Source: Nageia nagi (taxonomy: Eukaryota; Pinophyta). From it: DNA of 64,000 nt. This document shows, piece after piece, positions 33,540-46,732 of this stretch; the first letter of the stretch is position 1; each line of letters begins with the position of its first letter. The notes below the pieces were generated by a model. The model saw nothing but the letters and a program-made list of their open reading frames with translations. It had not been told where the DNA came from and did not search any database. Position numbers and translations under genes: made by a program. The stretch spans positions 201,624,001-201,688,000 of the forward strand of contig JBITNC010000001.1 in the NCBI GenBank assembly GCA_050084985.1, given 5' to 3'.

Positions 33540-34680
33540 ATAACAAATACCTTAGTGGATCAACTTAAACCACAATAAAGCTAGTTTTGGTGATCATGTA
33601 GTGCCTCAATTTATGTGTTATGTAGACTATGGTATAACATAACTACTTGATTGGTTTGTAGTTAATTTCTGTATTTTGTAGTATCTTGGACAAATAGTAC
33701 ATAGCCCTCTCTCTATTTTTGTTTTTAAATTGCATAAGGATTATTCCAATAGCATTAGCTATAGCGGAGATGTACAAGTATAGAGGCTTGGTATGATCAA
33801 CTGGATACAAAATAAGAGGATTAAGCAAGTAACTTTTGATGTCTTCAAATGCCTTTTGACACTCCTTTGTCCATATGAATTGATTCCCCTTCTTGAGAAA
33901 GTAAGAGAATGGAATTGTTCTATCCACTAATTGAGCCATGAATCTTTTAAATACTTGTAATTTTCCATAAATACTTCTAATTTGTCTAATGTTTCTTGGT
34001 GGAGGCATATCCATTATATATTTAACCTTTTTAGGGTCTATCTCCATGCATCTTCTACATACAATGTAACCAAGAAAATTGCCACTACATACCCCAAAAA
34101 CACACTTCTTAGGATTTAGCTTTAATTCAAATTATCTCATCCTTTTGAAAATGAATCTTAAATCCTCTAATTGAATTTCCTTCTTAGTTGATTTAGCAAG
34201 AATATCATTAACACCAACTTTAACTAATTTATGAATAAGATCATGAAACATAGTTATCATTGCTCTGTGGTATGTTTCCCCTACATTTTTGAGTCCAAAG
34301 GATATGAATATCCAATAAAATGTTCCATAAGGTGTGGTGAAGGTTGTCTTATGTTGATCCTCTTTTTTTATTCTAATTTGATTGTATCCTAAGACATCAT
34401 CCATGAATTATAACATCTCATGTCTTGTTGTAGAATCCACAATTGTGTCAATGTATGGCAAAGGAAAATTTTCCTTTGGAAAAGCCTTATTTAAATATTT
34501 GAAATTTGTGTAACATATGATTTCTCCATTTTCTTTCAAACAGGGAACAATGTTGGCTAACCAAGGTGAGTGATCAATGGGGTCAATGAATCATACCTTA
34601 TGATATTTTTCAATCTCCTTCGTGACTAGCAAAGAGTGCTTTGGGTGCATTGGTATTATTTTTTACTTTACAAGATTGGC
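33540..34680 (-). pseudogene. Element B reverse transcriptase and RNase H remnant
   Basis: Reverse transcriptase blocks run from 34660 (LANIVPCLKENGEI) through 34132-34404 (YNQIRIKKEDQHKTTF, PYGTFYWIFISFGLKN) to the catalytic box, which reads GVNDI instead of YVDDI. 33643-34047 is an unbroken 134-residue piece covering the thumb and RNase H start: MPPPRNIRQIRSIYGKLQVF, FIWTKECQKAFEDIKSYL, then ERAMYYLSKIL. The catalytic change would abolish activity. Confidence 0.88.
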
Positions 34681-36009
34681 ATCTTCATGTACCACCAAAT
34701 TATGAGTCACAAATGTTGTATCTAATTTTATCATGTCATTGTATTCCCAAGCAAATATGTCCTTGAATCTTGTCAAGAATTGATGCTACATTTATTTATC
34801 TACCCTAATGATTCATGTTCCAATCTAAACAATCTTTAGCACTTATTCTATACCAATGTTTATCTTAATAGGAGATTTATTCAACCATGGTATCTCACCA
34901 CCAAGTTTAAAAAGGTTACAAAATGCCCCCAATCCTATTATGAGATGAGAGGAAGAATTTCACATGCACACACATCCCAAGCTACTTAGCCTACTCTATG
35001 TCATGAAGGAAGAAAGTAGGCTAGTATAGAAGGGAAGAACCTATTATATCCTCTATATCCTCTCTAAAATAAGCATCAAGATGATAAGAAACCCTACCTT
35101 CCCTCTTGGTATGGAATGACTTGAAATCTGATCTTTCCCCCAGCATGTGCAAGAGTGTATCATCTATTTTGAACATATTAGCAAACCTAGAAACTATCAT
35201 GTCAAGCATAGGGTAAGAGGAATCATGATCTATTTTCTTAATGTGGGCACTAAGGTTAGCATAGGAGTTGGCCTTCTTTGAATATTTGTCCTTTATTTTT
35301 GGTTCTAACTCAACCATATTGACTGACTATAATTTTGATTTTGTTGCTAACTCTTTGTCACTATTGTATAAGTCCAGATTTATCTTATTTTCCTTGTTTA
35401 TCCCTAGGCCACTTTTCCCTTTATTTGATTTGAACATTTTCATATGTAACTCTTCACTTCCTTATTCATTTCTACCAATACATTTACCTTTGTATCTTAT
35501 AGATTTCATGTGTTGCAGTATTAATGGTGAATGATATCTCATATGTCTTATCTTTTTGTTAACCTTTACATAATCTACCACCTTGTTGTTATCCGTATTT
35601 GATTCTATTTTGGATTATGAAGTTTTTTTATTGTATAATGTCATCTTGAAATTATCCTTTTTTAATTCTAACATATCATGATTGCATTTACAATAATGAG
35701 GGAAGTAGGGGTGCCTAATGTTGATGGTCCTTGGATTTTTGATGTATTCCTAAATGTCTGATTTCATCCTTAATGATTCTCTAGATAATGAATAATGTAC
35801 CAACACTTGTCTCTTTGCACAACTGCATAGTGTCATTTTCTTCTTCATCTTCCTCACTATCTTCATCATTATCCTCATAGATTTCAACATTTCTGTATGA
35901 AACTATGGTGTTTCCAACTTGTGCAATCATGTTTGGATTTTCTTCCACTACATATTCCTATACATTATGGTTAAATTTAATCAATCTATGTAACGTAGAT
36001 GGTACGCAT

Positions 36010-36610
36010 CTTATAATATGTATCCATGGTCTCCCAAGGAGGATGTTATAAGGAAGCTTCTTATCTAGTACATAAGTTATAACTTCCACAATATTTGGTC
36101 CCAAATGAATAGGCAACATGATATGTCTAGCACATGATTTGCTATCATTATCATAACTTATGATTTTGTACTTATTTTATATAAACTTTGGCATTAACTT
36201 ATCACCAAAATTATTTAAGAAGTTAATGGATCAAATATTTAAACTTGCACCACCATCTACAAATGCACGGTTGACTATTTTTCCTAATAACATTACACAT
36301 ATATGAATTGGCAAGCATTTATCAATGATATCATCACTAGGAATTTCATCTTTAGTAAATGTTATAGCATTCGTGAAACAACCAATCATTACTACCAATG
36401 AGCTAGTATAAATATTTGTATCAGCATCAATACCACTAGGTAGTTCAAACAATGCTAGTCTACGCTCTTCATATGTTTCAAATAATTCAAGAAAATTGAT
36501 TTTAGCATGTGTATTTTTAAGAGTTTGTAAAATATTCTTTTTGCATCTATCTTTCCTCTTTTCTTTAAGAGAAGTTTTAGAAGGTACCTCTTTTGTAGCA
36601 AAAATCAAGT
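36010..36610 (-). pseudogene. Element B aspartic protease remnant
   Basis: The open piece 36231-36608 ends with NRAFVDGGASLNI, which holds the protease active-site region (D-G-G in place of D-S/T-G). Further on, near 36050-36020, the minus strand reads YNILLGRPWIHIIRCVPS, the conserved second block. It sits between gag and reverse transcriptase as expected. Confidence 0.75.
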
Positions 36611-36899
36611 TAGGAATACCTTTCTTTGATCTTATGGCTACATTGCATGTTTTCTCTAAATCTAAACCTACATCTGAATCTATTTTTATACTAAATTCAT
36701 CATCAAGCTCAATAGGTTCACCATTATCATATTCACCATATTAACAGAAGGTAGATCTTGATTTTTTACTTTGAGCACATCATTTTCATATGAAATTGTA
36801 CCACTATCCAACAATTATTTTAACTTCTTTCTCAAAACATAACAACATGTTGTATTATGCCCTATCATTTGATGATATTTGTAGAATTAATTTTTCCTA

Positions 36900-38080
36900 T
36901 ACCAACTAGGCTTTTCATCATTATGTCCTTATTATATTTCTTGAATTCATTTGATTAAACCCTTCTCTAGACATTCCTCAAATATTTGGTTAGGTTTTAC
37001 TGGTAATGGATACATTTCTTTGACTAATTTTCTATCTTTAGGTTTGTCTTGATGAGATGGTTCAACTGCATTAATTGAAGTATCATCCTTTTTGTTATAG
37101 GATTTCCTACCATTATCTTTGTTAGAGGAGGATGATGTGTACTTAATTAAATTAGACCTTACTAAAAATTCCTCTTTCTCAATAAGCAAATGAACCATAT
37201 GCATAAATGAATCATTAACATGCTCAAGCCTTTTTTCACCAATAAGAATAAGAATGTTTTTAAGGAATGCCTTTGCAATGAATCTATCTTCCATCTTTTG
37301 TTCAATGTACCTCCAAAGCTTGATAAATCTAGGAGCAAACTTGTCCAACCTCTTTGTTTGCCCTTGCTTGCAATGAATCAAATCTATCAAATCATTTGGT
37401 TTCTTCACATTACATTTGAAGTGAGCCTTGAAATGATCCTTCAATTGCTAATATGATGTTATAGAACCTAGTTCCAAGGTATGAAACTATTTATGAGCTT
37501 CACCGATTAAACTCATAGGAAAATATTTTGCTTTCAAATGACCATTAACCCCACATTTAAGCTCCATATGTATTTGAAACCTTGAAGATGAGTGATAGGA
37601 TCAATCTCACCATTAAATTTTTTGAATTTGAGATCCTTATCTATAACAACAAGAAGTGTATTTTGAATTTCCATACTCAATGGGTTACCCATATTTTTTT
37701 TCCAATCTGCATGAACTCCAAATTTGCTCTCGAGTTGTAAAACCTGAGACTCAAGGTGTATGAATTCTTCATTGGTGAAGGTACCTAAATTGGATGCACG
37801 ATTACTAGCATTCATGTTACTATTAGTGGTAGCACTTATAATAGCATATGCACTTATGTGCACATTCATGTTGGACTGATTAACGATCTAGACCATCTAT
37901 GTGGATGCTTTCACAATTAGATCTTGAAACTCAAGCATTGCCATCAATTTTGTCAATACTTTGGGAGTTATATTTTTCATTTCTATCACACTCACAAAAT
38001 CATTGATCAAATGCAACCAAGAACCCTAGGGTCTTAATGTAAAAATATGAGTAGGTTCAAGAGCACTTATATTCTAACCC
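36900..38080 (-). pseudogene. Element B gag remnant
   Basis: Two open pieces (37534-37869 and 36947-37444) cover gag. The N-terminal part has a helix-forming segment (EFIHLESQVLQLESKFGVHA) and FNGEIDPITHLQGF. The second part has HFKAHFKCNVKKPNDLIDLI, GQTKRLDKFAPRFIKLW and a Lys-rich linker. This is the capsid pattern of Tat/Athila-type gag. No zinc knuckle is visible. Confidence 0.75.
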
Positions 38081-38100
38081 TAATTAAGAGAAAGAAAATA

Positions 38101-38118
38101 CTAAAAAATGGGTGCCAA
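38101..38118 (-). other. Primer-binding site of element B
   Basis: Just inside the right LTR the minus strand reads ATTGGCACCCATTTTTTA. A TGG-start site next to the LTR end (…CAACA) is what a tRNA primer needs. I cannot name the tRNA from sequence alone; it is not the initiator Met site. Confidence 0.6.
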
Positions 38119-38120
38119 TA

Positions 38121-38875
38121 TGTTGATATGTGTTTTGGTATCACCTAGGGTTTTACTCTAAATGAACTAAATACACAAAAACATATATTGTATGATTACC
38201 TAAGCTAATTAACTCAAATAAACACATATGAATAAGGGAATATAACAGTGCAACAATAGAAAATAAGGAAATTACATGGATGTCAAGATGCAAAATGATC
38301 TACATGCACTAATGATAAAAGAATCAAGTGGAAGATAAATACTTATTTCCTTACCTATGTCAAGGTCAAGGATGTGAGGACAAACTTATCGAAGAGTGAT
38401 GACCTTTTTGTGCAAACCTCAAGGCCAACTATAGAAAAAACACCAATGTGGGTGCAAACATTCTTGAGGAATGAGGCTCATTAATAAGTATCGATGACAA
38501 CAGATATGATGATAAGTTGAACCGAGCATATGATCATGGAAATGGATAATAGATATTTGCTCGAGTGATAATAAGATTTTAGTCTCAATATGCGACGTTT
38601 AGAAACACCCAAGTGTAGGCTACCAGCTATCGAGATGTAATCTTGATATGCTTTCCCCAGGTTAGAGATACTTATATTTATATCAAGCGTGATTCACCAT
38701 TTGACCCCTTGAATATTAGTTGAATTCATCTCTGTGTACCTAACATAAAACATAAGAATACAACTTGAGAAATATGTGATAATAAGGCAAAACATGACTA
38801 AAATATGATTAAATGTGTCTGTAAAGTTACACCTAAGTGGTACCATGCTAAGGGGACCACTTTTAGCTATTAACA
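38121..38875 (-). repeat. 5' LTR of element B
   Basis: On the minus strand it starts TGTTAATAGCTAAAAG and ends CATATCAACA. It pairs with 29283-30096 and is followed outside by TTAAT. The minus-strand open stretch 38694-38876 lies in the LTR and is not a gene. Confidence 0.9.
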
Positions 38876-39640
38876 TTAATTCCTAATGAATCAAGAGTTT
38901 CCTTTCCTCCAATTTGGTTTCATTTATAAACTTTTCCAAGTCATTGAAAAGGAAAGCTAGGACATTTACAAGTTCATTATGGCAGATTGTGTTTAAAATA
39001 GCAATGTGGTATCTAAAGAACCTCCCAAACTTCCAATCTAGGGTAATATGTTTCATTACAACCCTAGCCACTCTACCCAACAGTTTGGTAAGGGATTTAT
39101 GATCAATACCAGACTAAACCCAACAAAAAGTTTCCTCACCCTCCAAAAACTTAGCTAGTTTCTCGACTTGTTTCATATTAATGTGATGAATGAGCTCCCC
39201 CACCTCTCAAATACCTAAGACTTCAACAATAAGATGCAAAGAAAACACAAAGCTCAATCCCTCTACTTCCACTCGCCCTAAATTCCATGAATTATAGACT
39301 TTACGTGTGATTCATTTCATCATGACCATTGAACTTTCTAAAGAATTACAAAAGGCTAGAGGGTTCTAACAAGTGCAGTGTGTCTCCATCCATAGCCAAA
39401 ATTGTTGGCTCTATCTGCACCAAATCCTCGCCCATACTTGTTGATAGAGAAGGGTAATCCCAACTATACATTATGCTTTCAACTTGGGCATTATTCCTTA
39501 CAAAATTTTCCTCCACCGCATCTACCAATTGAAGTCTAATATTTGGCACACCACTTAGAGACAGATTGAGAAAGATATCACCTCGTGAACTGCCCCTCAA
39601 TGCGCATTTATGATTCCCATAATGTGGCCAATTATGCAAG
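38876..39640 (-). pseudogene. Interrupted unidentified frame, upstream half
   Basis: Minus-strand pieces read HNWPHYGNHKCALRGSSRGD, SLSGVPNIRLQLVDAVEEN, MGEDLVQIEPTILAMDGD, and then VMKHITLDWKFGRFFRYHIA and KFINETKLEERKLL up to the element-B junction. The frame resumes at 29282 on the far side of the insertion. It is coding-like with a few stops. I do not recognise the protein; the repeated co-occurrence with retroelements suggests a plant retroelement frame. Confidence 0.45.
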
Positions 39641-39659
39641 GACTTTCCATGATTATGTC

Positions 39660-42294
39660 CTTCCCAATCCAGAAAGTATTTGTTATTTCAAGATAAGGGC
39701 TTATAAAAATATTGGGGTTTAAGAGGCTATTTGTAGTCATATTTATAAAAAATAATTAAAACAATGACTAGCAAACCCAAAAAAAATTGGACTGACATAA
39801 ATTTTGGGCTACATGGTGCTTAAACACAATCCATATTTTCAAAAATATTTAATTCAAAAAAATCTTATATTCATTAATTAACAAATATTCATCACTATGC
39901 ATAACCATGATATATTATTTTGATCTTCTTGAAAAGGAAATGAAAATGAGATAAGTCTTAAGATTTTCAATTTATTTATTTATTCCGTACCCCCTAGTTC
40001 CATTATTGGGGTTAAATGCAACCATCACTAAATTGCAAAATGATCAAAATTGTAGAATTGTCCAATAATAATGTTGCAAGTCCTTATAAATTTTGCTTGC
40101 TACAAGTTAGAGATCATTCCTATTTACCAAAGTTTGCCTTACACAAGTAGCCAATATTATTTATCTAATACCACTTATAACAAAACAAGTTAGCGCATAA
40201 AGAAGTTTAGCATAATAATTCATGCTTCACATATAATATATGAACGAAAGAACAACAATACACTTCAAATAGCAACAACAAATTTAAAATTAATATCTCA
40301 ATTAACAAATCAATAATGCTAGCCATTTCAAGAGGGAAAAATCTCCAAAGGGTAGATCTCCATATATGTGTCACTATATGGCAAGTAAGGAAATATGTTA
40401 TTCAATAATAGCTAATACATTCAAAATACCTTATTTATAAACTAGTGGATCACTTTACACTAATTCTTATACTTAGATTAACCTTAATATTGTCAATCAT
40501 ATCCTAATGTCTCAAACCAATCGATTACAATGTAGCTAATTGATTGATTGAGGTCAATACATACCCCTACTTGAAGGAGTTACATTGCACCCTCGCATAA
40601 AGGCCCACTATGAGTAAATACATTTTATAATTTTTTTCAAACTCATAACAAGGTTGTGTTTCTTTCCTATGAATTTAATTATTTTATCTTATTTTTGTTA
40701 AATTTTTTCTATAATTGTTTTTTGGATATAAATATTTTCCTTGCTTGTGTGGTTTTACATATGACTTTACAAGTTAATTTTGATGCATAGTATGATTTAA
40801 TTTTGCACTTTTTGTTTCATGCAAGTGTGGATTTTTTTTTTTTCTTTTGTAACATTTTAGACACCTAGATCACTATTTTAGTAACATTTCACCCATTTTA
40901 TCATGTTTTTAAAACATTTTGATGTATCTTAACATAATTTTCTAGATCTAATTGTAAATATTGATATAACATTTTTGAAGATACATCGCAATTTTTAACT
41001 GCACAATTTTTTAATTCAATAAAAAAAATCATCTACATATTTTATTGATTTATCCTGTTTTATTATTTTCGATCACATACTATTATATCCTTATTATTAA
41101 CCACTATTCATTATCATTATTATATATTATATTAATTAGTTAAGTTCTATTATTTAACCAATTTTATTATTCACTGTTAATATGCTTATACTTTCATGAG
41201 AATTGATATGCCTAAAGTTGAGCTTGGTATGCTAGCAACTTCAACATCAAAGAATAGAAATAATGATCATGTAAGATTACATTCAACATTACTACCTTTT
41301 AGTACACATACAATGCCAGGCATCACGCAAGTTAATAACATACCCTGGCCTGACAAGACTATTCTCAACGCATAAGAAAAAGAAGTTTCTATTCTCCAAA
41401 CCTTAGGCGGAATTGGGAACCCTAATAATATTGTAGTTGAGGTAAACAACTCCTAGGAACAATCAAGAAAAAGATGCTGCCAAAGAGATGAGATTGCTTT
41501 GAAAGGATCAACCATTATAAAAACATATTATAGGCCCCTCATGAAAGATTAAGAAAGGGTTTAACATAGTGACAACTTTAGGCATCTAACCAGATGATGT
41601 CAACAGTTCTTGCAATGATATACGAAAGTGACCAATCTTTGAAGTACGGCTTTAGGTTAGCACTCAATCATCTACTTTGGCTTCAAGTGATTTTAAACTC
41701 TATAGTCTATACCAACATCTCAATAGGTTAATCTCCAGATGGATCAGATAAATTTGGGAAAAATATCAAACAGGCTCAACAATATTGGAGTCGTTGCCAG
41801 CACTCCTCATCTACAACTTGCCTTTAGCCCTAGAATAACTCATCGAAACCTTACCATGTCTAATTACTATTCATAGCAAGGAATTTTAATTTTGGTTAAG
41901 ATTATAACGATACAAAATGCATTCATAAACATCTTAATATGATTTCGATTTGCAATAAATACGAAGTGTTGTATGCAGGAATCGTTTCACCTTGAAAATA
42001 TCTTGGCTTGTTTTATTTTGGAGGGGAAAAATCAATATACATTTAGCTTAACATCAACCCATTATTTGGCAGCATGCAAGATTGTGTTTTGTTCTGCTCA
42101 TGGCTCGATAGAATTACAATGGAAGTCTCCGACCACCTAATATACACTGCACATATGCATATGCAAAGAAGGTACTTTTATGTCTTCTACTTTGTAATGT
42201 GAAATTGTATAATTGATCTGCTGCGGGTTTCAACAAACATAATTTTTTCCCGAAACGAGAATACAAGGAAGAATGCATTACAGATAGATTAGCA
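39660..42294. other. Intergenic stretch downstream of the TBC gene
   Basis: AT-rich to about 41200, then more balanced composition. I see no convincing gene or repeat. The first 100-200 bases next to 42295 would be the 3' untranslated region of the TBC gene; no canonical AATAAA was picked out. Confidence 0.4.
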
Positions 42295-45200
42295 TCACAT
42301 ATGAGACAAAATATTGCTGATTTTCCGCAACTCTGTTAGAGCAACCAAAGCTGCATGCTGTCCTCTCCCTGCAAAAAAGTTCCTAGAAACCTCCAACTTT
42401 TCTATTGATGTAACATGACCTTCAATCTTGTTCTGTGTTGTACAAGTTTGCAAAACTGTTGATTCAATGACCTGAGAAGTAGTCAACAACCTAAACTTAC
42501 AAGCAAATTCTGAGAGGCCTTGATTAGGAAAGGAGAAGAATACACAATATTAAATACTTAAAAAACTTCCACACACAAAAAATAAAAATCTACTATACCG
42601 ATAAACATACCTGAATATTCTCAAGCATAGACTGTCCCAAAATTTGCAAATTGGCTGCCATATTATTGTCTCTAGGCAGCACTGACAACTCTGAATTGTT
42701 GAGGGATTCTGAAACAATAGAGTTTGCAGTATTTGCATTCTGAACATCCCAAGTTAAAGAATGCCGATCTCCCTCTCCAGAAACATGTGAAGGCTTATCT
42801 ATCTCATTTTCACAAACTTGTAAGGACTCATTCTTATCATGCTGAGAAAAGAATGAAGGCTGATTACTTTCACTTTCACAAGTGCATGATGCCTGATCGA
42901 CATCATTCACACAAACACCTGACATCTGATTTCCATCATTATCAGTAACACATGGGGAGTTACCTCTGTCATTCTCATGAATTAGAGGCGCAGACAAAAC
43001 AGGGAGGCTTGGGTTTTCTTCAGTAACGATCCTTTTCTCAGACAAACCTCTCTTGCGATCTGAAACAGAGCTATCTTCCGCTTTCGTTTTAGAAAGTTCA
43101 CCAGTAGACTTTTCAATGCTGCTATTCCGAAAGATATTCCAAATTGAGCGGAACTTCCCAAAAAAAGCTGCTGCTGAATGCTTTTGATTTTTTGTCGAAT
43201 CTAAATTACCAGCAATTTCCGAATAACCACTTGTGGTGGCCTTGCTTGATGACTCCTCAGGGACATATTCGCTAGGAATCTGACTGGGGCATTCTGGACA
43301 TGGTTGCATATGTCCACCTTCAGTACATTGAATTTCCTCTTTAACTGCAATGTTTAGACTGTCCTCGCCACAGTCCGAAATCCTAGAACATTCCAAATGT
43401 GCATCCAAATCTGAAGTTAGTGCGTTGGTCTCCTGCAGTTTTACTTTGTCAGATGACAATTTGCTTAGACATTTGTTTCTTTGGTCTAAAAGAGAATCAA
43501 AGTTGAGTTTTTTCACACAACCACTACATGTCATAGAATGTCCATCCACAGATTTATTTACATTATCACATTTTCCATTTGTGCTATCATCTAAATCAAT
43601 TCCATTTCTCTTGGAAAAGTCAGTTCCATTGCAATGACTTTGATTTGTAGTACTGGCATCACTTTCTTTGATTATGCAAAACTTGTTAACATTCATCTTT
43701 CCTGGAAAATCCATGATCTCAAAATCACTATCTAGCAATTTTTTTGTTGCTGATCTTACAGAACAAGTTTCACTTCTCTGTTTGGTGTCCATGTTATTTG
43801 AGACCAAATCCTGTTCAGCATTTGACAGCACAAAACAGCTCTCTTTTTCTATTTCCTGTACCTCCATACCACTCGCAGAGTTTGACAAAATATGATCCTG
43901 ACATAAATCATTTGTTGAATTCTTTGCATCTGCTTGCCCAGATAATGCCTTGCCTGGCCATTCCATGCTTTGACCAAATGATTCATCATAAATTACTTTT
44001 TGAAGTATAGAATTCCTCCATTTGTGCTCCCAGTAGCTCTCTGGCATTGAAAATTGTAACCCATCTGGTGAACAAGTATTTGACTGTTGTAGTTGTAAAG
44101 CTGAAACTTTGTCGGACAATACCAGTATGCGACATGAAAGAGGCGAATTCCTGACATCGTCAAAATTTCTTTGACCTATTTTCCTCAAGGGAGGTGGAGT
44201 ACTGACATTCTTGTCAAGAGCCATGGCTTGGAGTAACTTTGCCTTTTTAATTAGCTTCTTCACATCTGCATTCTTTGGAAAATTAAGCAATTTTTGGAGG
44301 CAAGTTGTTGCATTTGATGTTGAAAGCAATGAGGATCTCAGGTGCAAAAGCAATGTAACTGACATGGCTGAAATGAATGCACTACGAGGAGAGTATGGAA
44401 TACTGCTCCAAGGGACTTCATCTCCCCAGGATGGTAGAGGACTATTGGATGCTTCAAATATAGCATCCCAAACAAGTAAAAGATCCTCAAGCTCAAATTC
44501 TCGACCGAACAATACCCGCAACCAACGCAAAGCAAAATACTGGGGCTCAACACCAAGCTCAACAAGATGATTGTACAATGAAATGTCAGCAACTGCTAGT
44601 AAATTATATAAATCGGAGGATGCTTCAATAACAGGAGGCAATCCAGCTACAGAGTAAACTGCAGGGGAGCTCATAAAATAGTCTGCCATAGCAACTGCTC
44701 CACCTTGCCCACTTAATAATGCATCAAACATGTTGTATGCATCATGTTCCATAAATCTTACAGACAAAAGAGCCCCAAGCTCCCCTTCAGCCCCATAAGC
44801 ATCACTGCTCAAAACAATAGACATGACATCTGGATCAAGTTCATCACTGCTGCCAAATTTAGCCAAATTTGACTCACAACCAAAGTTGTCAAAGCTTAAA
44901 ATATTGTCCATTGATTTATCTTCATCTTCGATTTTCATTGATGTTTTACCAAAGAGCAATGCGCTATTTCGTTTCTCAATATCGTTCCTCAAAGTTGAAT
45001 TGTTTTCTTGAAATGAAAGATCTTCAAACCTGTCATCAAACAGGTCTCCATATCTATGCTTCAGTTGGGAGAGATGCATGGCATCAACATGAAGAATGTA
45101 TAAGAGAGGAGCGAGCAGTTCATGCATTCCTGAAAGAGACCAAGATCGATATGGTGTTACGGCATGTCACATTCAGAAACTGAAATGCTTTACCAAAGCA

Positions 45201-46663
45201 CACAATGATTTCAGGTGATGAAACAAGTTAGAAACAATAATCATGGCCTGTTCTTACGTATGTCAACATCATTGTACCTTGCCTATAGCTATGCTCAGAA
45301 TATCTCAATGCCCTTAATAGCAATATGCGCCTCAGCATGGCCTGGCATGCAGTGGTTTGAAAATAGCTGCCATGTACAGGATATAAACGCGACAAATCAT
45401 TGTCTATGGTCCTCTCAAGTTCAGCATTCCGGAAGAAGCGACCCCATACACTCTCTGCAGTTAAATGCCACGTACTGAGTCACTTGGAAATCCTAGTGAA
45501 GTTAAGTCTCATGAGCATCGAATGTGTGGACTCACCAGGATTTTGAGATAAGGGATTGTCCATAGTCAGGTTAGCACTCTTTTGGCTTTCTTCCTTAATG
45601 TGTGGGTCAACAAGAAGATGCCTTCTTAACTCAGCATACCTGCAAAAGAACCTTCATGAATTTTGCACATAATAATAAAAATAAGGGAAAATATCCAAAA
45701 TACCCCTGTAATTTTGCATAATATCAAAAATACCCCTTCTTTTTAAAAAAATATCAAAATACCCTTCACCCTGAACCTCCCATTCTGTCCATTCAGACTA
45801 CTTGACACTGTTGGAAGCCTTTTGACCATTATGGATTCAAGTACATAAGCATTGCAGACTAGAAAGCATAGAAAAGACCAGGATAACACATTCCAAGGGG
45901 TAGCACTTGGGGCTGCCCATGCTTGTTTAATGCATACAAATGACATATTTGCATTTATTGAAGAACCAGTACATTTGCCAACATTCTTCTAGCATACACC
46001 ACCATTGGAAATCAAGAAGGCAGTCTGAACACCCTTCATCAAGGAGGAGAATTGTAAAAGCCTTGGATGACGTATATGCAAACTGGGGAAGAATGCAGGA
46101 CACAGGAGCTGATTGATAAAAGGCACAGTACAAACTCGTTTAGTTCACACGGTTTCCTAGTGCTCGGCGGTCTTCACTTCAATATATACCATTTTTCATC
46201 ACGTTCATTGATCCATGCTATGTTGAATGACCCTTGATCAATCTTTAAGGGTATTTTCGATATTTCAAAAAGTAGGATTATTTTTTATTATATGCAAAAT
46301 TACAGTTAAATATTTTCCCTAAAAATAATTGCTTGTAAAAATCACAAATCACCTGCGAATAAGCTTTCTTGACATCTATGCAAGAATAAAATACACCTTG
46401 AAGAAATTGATACACTTAAAAGTTACATGTAGAAGACATAATAAGCACACAAAAGGTTATGGAGTCCTACAGATATTCCGTGCACAAATGGTTCTTTAGC
46501 TACAATAAATTTAATAAATTGGATAGAAAAATGAAAGTGGGTGGGTGAAGAAAATAATACTCTCACAGAACAAAAGAAAAATGAGCATATTAATATTATG
46601 ATTAGATGTTTTTAATCCTTTAGACCAAATGACCTGTAGGACGGTAGGACCTATCAAAAACAG

Positions 46664-46732
<69 letters not shown>

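Larger units (their letters stand above)
29283..38875 (-). mobile_element. Structurally complete Ty3/gypsy (Tat-like) element B, 9593 bp
   Basis: Two LTRs in the same orientation (29283-30096 and 38121-38875) flank gag, protease, reverse transcriptase, RNase H, second RNase H-like domain and integrase in minus-strand order. A primer-binding site lies inside the right LTR and a polypurine tract inside the left LTR. The element is bounded by the perfect 5-bp direct repeat TTAAT (29278-29282 and 38876-38880). Coding regions contain stops and frameshifts, so the copy is dead but complete in outline. It interrupts an older decayed reading frame (28539-29282 with 38876-39640). Confidence 0.92.

Noticed and set aside
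41267-41449. A small gene downstream of the TBC gene
   Set aside because: A 60-codon frame without recognisable features or splice partners; I cannot support it.
42593-45127. The 844-codon open frame as a complete single-exon gene starting at 45127
   Set aside because: It is exon 4. The Met lies in the conserved GMHELLAP segment of the TBC domain, and spliced exons upstream supply the catalytic fingers; the last five codons are read-through into intron 4.
43350-45183. Several plus-strand open frames opposite the TBC exon
   Set aside because: They are shadows of the long coding exon on the minus strand.
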